Assembly (NCBI GenBank): GCA_963774405.1
Contig: CAVZEV010000002.1
Span: 124,001-188,000 of the forward strand
Direction: 5' to 3'
Length of the DNA stretch: 64,000 nt
Source of the DNA: VRUE01 sp963774405
GTDB lineage: Bacteria > Actinomycetota > Thermoleophilia > Solirubrobacterales > 70-9
The notes below the pieces were generated by a model. The model was not told where the DNA came from. It ran no database searches and saw nothing but the letters and a program-made list of their open reading frames with translations. Made by a program: the position numbers and the translations under genes. This document shows positions 47,700 through 54,267 of this stretch, piece after piece; the stretch's first letter is position 1; each line of letters starts with the position of its first letter.

Positions 47700-48032
47700 C
47701 GGTAGCTCCTGGCATAACAACCTCGGGCCCTGACCAGGATTTTCACGGCCTCGTCCCGATTCGTCCTATCTTCAGCCTTGTGCAATACCTGTGCATTTGG
47801 GCGACTTGAGGCCGAGTTTGAAATTTGGACGAATATCGACCATTGACAATCGGACGAAAGGCCACTATTTCTTTGCGCCGCACTGATCGGAAAGGGAATT
47901 CGTACTTTTCGGTAGTTGCGAAAGAAAGAAGCCAAGGGACTTTGCATTTTGGGAAAGACTCCCGGTCCCCGAGAAGGCCGAGCAGGTGCTCCGCCGAGCA
48001 GACAAGACAAATCAACGCGTCGGGAGGACGCT
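47700..48032. promoter_or_regulatory. 333-bp lower-GC intergenic region upstream of sigma factor gene
   Basis: This stretch is visibly richer in A and T than the rest of the window and lacks a convincing gene; short open frames in it have no family features. It must contain divergent promoters for the small protein A gene and the sigma factor gene. A TTGACA box and a GGAAAGGGAATT segment (47889-47900, possibly ECF-type -35-like) are the visible signals. Confidence 0.6.
47843..47871 (+). promoter_or_regulatory. Candidate sigma-70-type promoter for sigma factor gene
   Basis: A perfect TTGACA (47843-47848) is followed by a 17-bp spacer and TATTTC (47866-47871), a weak -10. Transcription from here would give a leader of about 155 nt before the GTG at 48033. 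Confidence 0.45.
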
Positions 48033-48656
48033 GTGACCAGTCGCGATACGGAGTTGCGCCCCAATAACCTCATGCGCATCGCCGAGCCCGCCAACCCAGG
48101 GCCCGGTAACAGCCAACTCGTCCAGCGGGCGATCGAGCACGCCCAGGCCGGGGACAGCGAGGGCCTGCACTTCCTCTACGTGCGCTACGCCCCCGACGTT
48201 CAACGCTTCGTCAACAGCCTGGTCAAGGACCACCACGAGGCCGAGGACATCACCCAGAACATCTTCGCCAAGCTGATGAAGGCGATCAACAAGTACGAGC
48301 CGCGCGAGGTGCCCTTCGCCGCCTGGATCATGCGGGTGGCGCGCAACGCCGCCCTCGATCACCTGCGCGCCCGGCGCGCGGTGCCGACCGAGGAGGTGCG
48401 CCTCACCGACAGCGGCCAGGCCCAGGTCGGCCAGGAGCGCGGCCGCGACCTTCGCCTCGCCCTCGAGCAGCTGCCCGAAGACCAGCGCGAGGTGCTCATC
48501 CTCCGGCACATCGCCGGCCTCTCGCCGGTCGAGATCGCCACCACGCTGAAAAAGTCAGAGAGCTCGGTGCACGGCCTTCACCATCGCGGCCGCCGCACCC
48601 TGCAGGCGAAGCTCGCCGAGCTGGGCGCCTCGCCGGTGGTCGCGCCCGGCGTCTGA
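48033..48656 (+). CDS. ECF-type RNA polymerase sigma factor
   Basis: 207 residues. Region 2 (about 45-110) reads VQRFVNSLVKDHHEAEDITQ, then NIFAKLMKAINKYEP and AAWIMRVARNAALDHLRARR. Region 4 (about 140-195) reads LEQLPEDQREVLILRHIAGL, then SPVEIATTLKKSESSVHGLH. GTG at 48033 has GGAGG 5 nt upstream and is strongly preferred. There is no neighbouring membrane anti-sigma factor; instead two related small proteins flank it in the opposite orientation. It could control surface or stress genes. Its targets cannot be read from this window. Confidence 0.88.
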   Translation: MTSRDTELRPNNLMRIAEPANPGPGNSQLVQRAIEHAQAGDSEGLHFLYVRYAPDVQRFVNSLVKDHHEAEDITQNIFAKLMKAINKYEPREVPFAAWIMRVARNAALDHLRARRAVPTEEVRLTDSGQAQVGQERGRDLRLALEQLPEDQREVLILRHIAGLSPVEIATTLKKSESSVHGLHHRGRRTLQAKLAELGASPVVAPGV

Positions 48657-48659
48657 GCC

Positions 48660-49040
48660 CTACTCCTCGTCGAGCTCTTCGAGGATGCGCTCGGTCAGCC
48701 GCCCGGCGTCCATCTCGGCCGCGTAGTAGAGAGCGGCGTGCTCGAGCAGCTGCGTGACCGTCACCCCCTGCCTCTCGGCCTCGCGCTCCATCCGGCCCCA
48801 TAGCGAGTCGTCGATCTCGAGCTCGACCTCGACCTCTTCCTCGGGCCGCCCCTGTCGAAGCAGGTCGGGGTAGGCCCAGCCGACATCGTCGCCGCTCCTT
48901 GCCCGCAGGTAGAAGCGAATCACCCGCACGACGTCGTCGGGGCTCGGCCCTCCCGCGCCACCGGACCCACTGTCGCGCTGCTGTCTCCGGGCGAGCATTC
49001 CGCCCGCGAATGCACCCAGCTTGACCTTCACCTTCGTCAC
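48660..49040 (-). CDS. Small conserved-architecture protein B flanking the sigma factor
   Basis: 126 residues from GTG 49040, chosen because GGAGGAGG lies just upstream; the longer start at 49064 has no comparable site. A Gly/Ser-rich segment follows the N-terminus, then DDVVRVIRFYLRARSGDDVG, an acidic strand (EEEVEVELEID), and a helical C-terminus (EREAERQGVTVTQLLEHAAL, YYAAEMDAGRLTERILEEL). The last part is paralogous to the protein at 47367. The strand followed by two helices is compatible with a ribbon-helix-helix-like fold; function unknown. Its stop lies 3 nt from the sigma-factor stop, in convergent orientation. Confidence 0.68.
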   Translation of the reverse strand: MTKVKVKLGAFAGGMLARRQQRDSGSGGAGGPSPDDVVRVIRFYLRARSGDDVGWAYPDLLRQGRPEEEVEVELEIDDSLWGRMEREAERQGVTVTQLLEHAALYYAAEMDAGRLTERILEELDEE

Positions 49041-49204
49041 GCCCCATCCTCCTCCCAGCGCCATTTCCCAGTTTGGCTCACCGGCCGAGCCATCCTATCT
49101 CCCGGGTAGCAGCGACAGCGAGTTTTAGGCAAAAACGTCGATTCAACCAATACATCAGGCCCCTGTTTGCCTGAGTGGACAAATGGGCGGGGCAGCGCGG
49201 GGCG

Positions 49205-51409
49205 CTACGCGGCCGGGGTGATCCGGTACGCGTCGAAGACCGACTCGACGTTGCGCAGGCGGGCGATGCACTGCTTGAGCTGCTCGGTGTCGCCGACCTC
49301 GATCACGAAGGTGTTTTTCACCATCGGGTGGTTGGTCGTGCAGCTGGCGCCGATGATGTTGATGCCGGCCTCCGAAAAGGTGCGCGAGAGGTCCTCGAGC
49401 AGGCGAGTGCGATCGTAGGCGTCGATCTGCAGCTCGACCCGGTAGGAGGACTCGTTGTCGCCGTCCCAGCTGACGTCGACGAAGCGTTCCGGCGCCCGCT
49501 TCAGCGCCCTCATGTTCTTGCAGTCGGTGCGGTGGATGGTGATGCCGCGGCCCAGCGACACATAACCCGCGATGTCGTCGCCCGGCACCGGCCGGCAGCA
49601 CTTGGCCAGGCGCACGGCGATGTTCTCGGCGCCCTTGACGCTGATCCCGTAGTTGGAGGCGTCCTTGGTCCGCCGCGCCTTGTCCTCGCGGTGGCCGCCG
49701 GCGAGGCCGAGCGGGTCGGTGTCCTCGACCGCGTCGCCCGCCTTGAGGCGCTGCATCAGCTTGTTGGCGACGGCCTTGGTCGAGACTTTGCCCTGGCCGA
49801 GGGCGATGTAGAACTCGGTCGCCTTGCGGAAGCCCATCTCGCGGATCACGTCGACCAGCAACGGCGAGGCGGCGACCTTCTGCATCGGCAGGCCGCGCGT
49901 GCGCAGCGCTTCCTCGAGCCCTTCGCGGCCCTTTTTCTCGGCGTCCTCGCGGCTCTCCTCCTTGAAGAAGGCGCGGATCTTGTTGCGGGCGCGGCTCGTC
50001 CGCACCAGCTTCAGCCAGTCGCGCGAGGGCCCGCGCTTCTGCTTCGCGGTCAGCACCTCGACGATGTCGCCGGAGCGCAGCTGGTAGTGCAGCGGCACGA
50101 TCGAGCCGTTGACCTTGGCGCCGACGCAGGCGTGGCCGACGTCGGTGTGGACGGCGTAGGCGAAGTCGAGCGGGGTCGAGCCCGCGGAGAGGTTCTTCAC
50201 TTCGCCCTTCGGCGTGAAGACGAAGACTTCGTCCTCGAAGAGGTCGACCTTGAGCGACTCGAGGAACTCGGCCGGGTCCTGCTCGCCCTCGGCCTCGACC
50301 AGCTGGCGCAGCCAGGTCATCTTCTCCTTGCGCGGGTCGGCGGCGGCGCCCTCCTTGTAGGCGACGTGGGCGGCGATCCCGTACTCGGCGAGACTGTGCA
50401 TCTCCTCGGTGCGGATCTGGATCTCCAGCGGCTTGCCTTCGGGACCGATCACGGTCGTGTGCAGCGCCTGGTACATGTTGGCCTTCGGCATCGCGACGAA
50501 GTCCTTGAAGCGCCCCGGCAGCGGCTTCCAGAGCGAGTGGATGACGCCGATCGCGCCGTAGCAGTCCTTGACCGAGCCGACGATCACCCGCATCGCGGTC
50601 AGGTCGAAGATCTCGTTGAACTCGCGGCCCTTCTTGGTCATCTTCGTGTAGATCGAGTAGAAGTGCTTGGCGCGGCCGGAGATGTCGGCCTCGATGCCGA
50701 CCTCGAGCAGCTCGCCGGAGAGGAACTTGCCGGCGTCGGCGACGTAGGTCTCGCGCTCGTTGCGCTGCTGGGAGACGAGCTGCTTGATCTCGGCGTACTT
50801 GCGCGGGTGCAGGGTGGCGAAGGCGAGGTCCTCGAGCTCCCACTTGATCGCGTGGATCCCCAGCCGGTGGGCGAGCGGCGCGTAGATTTCCAGCGTCTCG
50901 CGCGACTTCGACATCTGCTTCTGCTTGGGCAGGGCGCCCAGCGTGCGCATGTTGTGCAGGCGGTCGGCCAACTTGATCAGGATCACCCTGACGTCAGTGG
51001 CCATCGCCACCATCATCTTGCGGTAGTTCTCGGCCTGGCGCTCGTCGCGGCTCTCGAAGGCGATCCCGGTCAGCTTGGTGACGCCGTCGACCAGCGCGGC
51101 GATCTCCTCGCCGAACTCGGCGCGGATCTCCTCCAGGCTGGCGCTGGTGTCCTCGACCGTGTCGTGCAGCAGGGCGGCGCAGAGCGTCTCGGTGTCGAGC
51201 CGCATGCCGGCGCAGATCTGGGCGACCCCGACCGGGTGGGTGATGAACTCGTCGCCGGAGTGGCGCAGCTGGTCGGCGTGGCGGTCGCAGGCGAAGTCGA
51301 AGGCGTGCTTGATCGCGATCCGGTCGATCGAGGCGACCGAGGTGGCAACGCCGCCATCGCCGTTGGCGGCAGCGCCTGACCCGCCCGAGGAGTCGAACTC
51401 CTCGACCAC
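49205..51409 (-). CDS. rel: Bifunctional (p)ppGpp synthetase/hydrolase Rel
   Basis: 734 residues with the full Rel architecture. The HD hydrolase domain (about 30-170) includes ALLHDTVEDT, with the His-Asp pair near 82-83, and IKLADRLHNMRTL. The synthetase domain (about 225-345) includes FDLTAMRVIV, the RFKDFVA motif typical of bifunctional enzymes, and MYQALHTTVIG. TGS (about 395-455) reads FVFTPKGEVKNLSAGSTPLD. The C-terminal part carries the conserved CCRPVPGDDIAGY and an ACT domain (about 660-730). It makes and degrades the stringent-response alarmone. GTG at 51409 is the first start in frame but has no good ribosome-binding site, so the exact N-terminus is open. It lies 32 nt downstream of recJ. 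Confidence 0.95.
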   Translation of the reverse strand: MVEEFDSSGGSGAAANGDGGVATSVASIDRIAIKHAFDFACDRHADQLRHSGDEFITHPVGVAQICAGMRLDTETLCAALLHDTVEDTSASLEEIRAEFGEEIAALVDGVTKLTGIAFESRDERQAENYRKMMVAMATDVRVILIKLADRLHNMRTLGALPKQKQMSKSRETLEIYAPLAHRLGIHAIKWELEDLAFATLHPRKYAEIKQLVSQQRNERETYVADAGKFLSGELLEVGIEADISGRAKHFYSIYTKMTKKGREFNEIFDLTAMRVIVGSVKDCYGAIGVIHSLWKPLPGRFKDFVAMPKANMYQALHTTVIGPEGKPLEIQIRTEEMHSLAEYGIAAHVAYKEGAAADPRKEKMTWLRQLVEAEGEQDPAEFLESLKVDLFEDEVFVFTPKGEVKNLSAGSTPLDFAYAVHTDVGHACVGAKVNGSIVPLHYQLRSGDIVEVLTAKQKRGPSRDWLKLVRTSRARNKIRAFFKEESREDAEKKGREGLEEALRTRGLPMQKVAASPLLVDVIREMGFRKATEFYIALGQGKVSTKAVANKLMQRLKAGDAVEDTDPLGLAGGHREDKARRTKDASNYGISVKGAENIAVRLAKCCRPVPGDDIAGYVSLGRGITIHRTDCKNMRALKRAPERFVDVSWDGDNESSYRVELQIDAYDRTRLLEDLSRTFSEAGINIIGASCTTNHPMVKNTFVIEVGDTEQLKQCIARLRNVESVFDAYRITPAA

Positions 51410-51441
51410 GGCAAAGAGATCGGCCAGGAGCTCCTGGCTGG

Positions 51442-53937
51442 CTACGGCTGTCGGTGTGCTTCGAGGTATCGGCGAGCCTCCTCATGGCGGGCGCTGTAGG
51501 CGCGGTATGACGCCGAGCGCTCCAGATCTGTCCCCTCTGAGGATACGACCCCCACCACGCCGCCGCCAGCCGCGGTCTCTCCCTGCACCAGGCCAAGCTC
51601 GGCGAGGATGCGAAAGCAGCGCGCCGCGGTCTCGGGGCTGCGGGCCAGCGGCGCGCTGCCGGCCAGCGCCTCGCGCAGCTCCTCCCCACTCGCCTCGCCC
51701 GCCTCGCGCAGCTCGCGGAAGAGCGCGATCAGGGTCGGCCGCTGCGCCAGCTGCGCCGCCGCGGCGTTGAGCGCGAAGCGCCACTCGGCCTCACCCCAGA
51801 CCCGATGCAGGTAAGCGCCCTCGACTGGGCTGCGCGAGGCGATCGCCAGCAGCTCGGGGCTCGGCGGCGGATCGACGAGGACCACATGATCGAAGTCCGC
51901 GACCAATTCGGGGTCGCGTTCCAGCTCCGCGTAGTCGGCGACCCGCGCCCCCTCGCAGGCCATGCCGGAGCGGAGCCCGGCATCGGCGGTGAGCGCCAGG
52001 ACCTCGCCGCCACAGGAAGCAAGCTCGCTGATCACCGCCGCGGGCGCGTTGGCGCTGACGCAGACCTGCCGCTGAAACTCGCCCGCAACCTCCAGGTCGA
52101 GCACCGGCGGCGCGGCCGGGCCCCGCCCCAGCTCGGCCTCGAAGCGCTGCCACCACTGCGCCGCCTCGACCACCCGCTCCTCGGCCTCACGCGGGTAGAC
52201 CTCGCCCAGCACAACCTGCGGCTCAACCGCCCCGTTCCAGTGATTCACTTCCAGCCGCACCGCCACATCCACCGGATCGTCCTCACCCACGCCAAGCGAC
52301 GACCGACCGAAAGCCACCCCCAACGCCTTGTGCGACCCACTGTGCAGGCTAAATCGCGCGTGCTTCCCTTCCCCCATAGTCCGCACATCCCGCACCCGCG
52401 CCGACGGAACCAACAGTCGCACCCCAGGATTCCCCATCCCAAACGGCGCCAACTGCTTCAGCTCTTCCGCCAAATCCAACCCCAGCGAAGCGCCCCCGAC
52501 AACCGCATCGATCCGCTCGGTCCGCCTCAGATCCTCCGGGCCCAAGACGCTGTTCGCGTGCGCAGCAAACGCCTCACGGAACGCCGTCAGCTGCCCGGCC
52601 TTCAGCTCAAGTCCCGCCGCAGCCTTGTGCCCACCAAAGCTGCCGAGAAAATCGGAACAAGCCTCCAGCCCGGCGAGCAAATCGAACCCTGGGATGCTCC
52701 GCCCCGACCCGCGCCCTGACCCGTCCTCCTCGAGCGCGATCACGACAACGGGCCGGTGGTACCGCTCAACCAGCCGCGAGGCGACGATCCCGATGACCCC
52801 TGGGTGCCACCCCTCCCCCGCCACAACCAGCCCGGATGCTTCCCGCAGCTCGTCCGGCAACTCCCGCAAAGCCGCCTCCGCCTCGTTAGCCACCTCTCGC
52901 TCCGCAGCCCGCCGCTCCCCATTGGCCCGACTCAGCTCGTTGGCAATCTCTGCAGCTCTCGCCTCGTCGTTGGTCAGGAAGAGCTCAACGCCAGCGTCGG
53001 CTCGATACAGCCGTCCCGCAGCATTGATTCGTGGCGCCAACCGGAATGCCAGGTCACCCTCGTCGAGCCTGGTGGGCTCGCATTTAGCCGCCGCGATCAA
53101 AGCTCGAATGCCAGGCCGCTGCGCTCGCCGGACCTCTTCGAGTCCCCGCTTGACCAAGGTGCGGTTCTCCCCGACGAGCGGAACCAGGTCGGCCACCGTC
53201 GCCAGCGCGACCAAGTCGAGATCGCGGTCGTCGTGAGAGGTGGCCGGGACAGGGTCCTCAAAACGCTCGGCGGGAGCCTCGCTTGAGTGTTTTGAGGGCC
53301 CTGTCCCGGCCACCTCCCGCAACGCGCACGCCAGCTTCCAAGCCACTGCGGTACCGCACAGGTTGTCAAAGGGGTAGTTGGCGTCGAGGCCCGGATGGAG
53401 GATCGGACAGTCGGGAAGAGTCTCCCCAGCTTGGTGGTGGTCCGTGACGACCACCTCCGCGCCGAGCTCACTAGCCAGAGCCACCTCACCCACAGCCGTG
53501 ATCCCGCAATCAGCGGTGACGATCAATGAGGTGCCCCGCGCCGCCAGCTTGCGCACGTTCTCCTCACTGAGCCCATACCCATCCGCGATGCGATCCGGAA
53601 TCAGCCAGTCGCACTCAGCGCCAAGCTCTCGCAACGTGCTGACGAGGATCGTGGTCGCGCAGACCCCGTCGACGTCGAAGTCCCCGTGCACCGTGATCCG
53701 CTTGCCCGCGGCAACCGCGGCCAGGACCTGCTCGGCGATCGGCCCGATCGCCGCGAACTCCCCCGGCTCATGCCACTCGTCAGCCGCGAGGAACGCCCGC
53801 GCCTCCTCCGGCGTCCGGTACCCCCGCCGCACGAGTGCGATCGCCACCGGCTCGCTCAGGCCCAGCTCGGCCGAGAGCGCCTGAGCCTCCTCAAAGGCGT
53901 AGGGCTTGGCCTTGTATGCGTGCAGGGTCTTCGCCAC
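51442..53937 (-). CDS. recJ: Single-stranded-DNA-specific exonuclease RecJ with in-frame palindrome insertion and long C-terminus
   Basis: 831 residues. DHH phosphoesterase motifs are HGDFDVDG (84-91), TADCG (141-145) and the DHH itself (166-168); the DHHA1 motif GGHKAAAG lies near 435-442. An OB-fold-like region follows. The last 270 residues form an extension that the shorter E. coli enzyme lacks, as in other long RecJ proteins. Residues about 208-234 are an unusual low-similarity loop encoded by a large inverted repeat; conserved sequence resumes at RDLDLVALATVADLVPL. RecJ degrades 5'-ended single strands in recombination and mismatch repair. The gene lies between secDF and rel, in the same orientation. 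Confidence 0.93.
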   Translation of the reverse strand: MAKTLHAYKAKPYAFEEAQALSAELGLSEPVAIALVRRGYRTPEEARAFLAADEWHEPGEFAAIGPIAEQVLAAVAAGKRITVHGDFDVDGVCATTILVSTLRELGAECDWLIPDRIADGYGLSEENVRKLAARGTSLIVTADCGITAVGEVALASELGAEVVVTDHHQAGETLPDCPILHPGLDANYPFDNLCGTAVAWKLACALREVAGTGPSKHSSEAPAERFEDPVPATSHDDRDLDLVALATVADLVPLVGENRTLVKRGLEEVRRAQRPGIRALIAAAKCEPTRLDEGDLAFRLAPRINAAGRLYRADAGVELFLTNDEARAAEIANELSRANGERRAAEREVANEAEAALRELPDELREASGLVVAGEGWHPGVIGIVASRLVERYHRPVVVIALEEDGSGRGSGRSIPGFDLLAGLEACSDFLGSFGGHKAAAGLELKAGQLTAFREAFAAHANSVLGPEDLRRTERIDAVVGGASLGLDLAEELKQLAPFGMGNPGVRLLVPSARVRDVRTMGEGKHARFSLHSGSHKALGVAFGRSSLGVGEDDPVDVAVRLEVNHWNGAVEPQVVLGEVYPREAEERVVEAAQWWQRFEAELGRGPAAPPVLDLEVAGEFQRQVCVSANAPAAVISELASCGGEVLALTADAGLRSGMACEGARVADYAELERDPELVADFDHVVLVDPPPSPELLAIASRSPVEGAYLHRVWGEAEWRFALNAAAAQLAQRPTLIALFRELREAGEASGEELREALAGSAPLARSPETAARCFRILAELGLVQGETAAGGGVVGVVSSEGTDLERSASYRAYSARHEEARRYLEAHRQP
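53237..53316. repeat. 80-bp palindromic element inserted in frame in recJ
   Basis: Two 32-bp arms (53237-53268 and 53285-53316) are complementary except at two positions; the loop is 16 nt. The arm core reads GGCCGGGACAGGGTCCTC on one side and GAGGGCCCTGTCCCGGCC on the other. In RNA one of the two imperfect pairs becomes a G-U wobble. The element adds about 27 residues to RecJ between conserved blocks. It looks like a small mobile or dispersed palindromic element that tolerates translation. Confidence 0.75.
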
Positions 53938-54000
53938 GCAAGCAGGCTAAGAACCGTCCCGGCGGCAACTTCCCCGCAAATATCCGCGAAAAGCGGACTG

Positions 54001-54267
54001 TCAGTCGGCCAGGCGTTCCTGGCGAACGCCGATCGCCCAGACGATCGCCAGGCCGATCACGACGCCGGGGATCGCCTCCAGGGCGGTGGTGATGTCGGTG
54101 TTGCCGACCCCTTTGCCGCTGATGATCTCGACGATGCCGCCGAAGATCACGGCCCCCAAGGTCGAGCCGAGGAAGGCGCCGACGATGCCCTGCCAGAAAC
54201 GCTCGGGCAGGAAGACGGTGAAGTGCCAGAGGGCGATGCCGACGGTGAAGTAGACGAGCAGGGCCAC
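54001..54267 (-). CDS. Small multi-pass membrane protein downstream of secDF
   Basis: 88 residues, family not recognised with certainty. Three hydrophobic segments: ALLVYFTVGIALWHFTVF, IVGAFLGSTLGAVIFGGIVE and AIPGVVIGLAIVWAIGV. The GTG at 54267 shares one base with the secDF stop (TAGTG), implying translational coupling. The glycine-rich second helix recalls small GlsB/YeaQ-type envelope proteins, but the match is loose. It is not a YajC: the position after secDF and the topology differ. An envelope role linked to secDF expression is inferred. Confidence 0.65.
   Translation of the reverse strand: MALLVYFTVGIALWHFTVFLPERFWQGIVGAFLGSTLGAVIFGGIVEIISGKGVGNTDITTALEAIPGVVIGLAIVWAIGVRQERLAD

Noticed and set aside
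47825..48067. 80-codon plus-strand frame in the lower-GC intergenic region
   Set aside because: It overlaps the candidate promoter and the sigma factor start, and has no ribosome-binding site or recognisable motif.
53237..53316. Internal transcription terminator in recJ
   Set aside because: It lies in the middle of a conserved gene, has no U-tract, and the reading frame continues through it; an inserted palindromic element fits better.
54001..54267. YajC assignment for the small membrane protein after secDF
   Set aside because: YajC has a single N-terminal helix and normally precedes secD; this protein has three hydrophobic segments and follows it.
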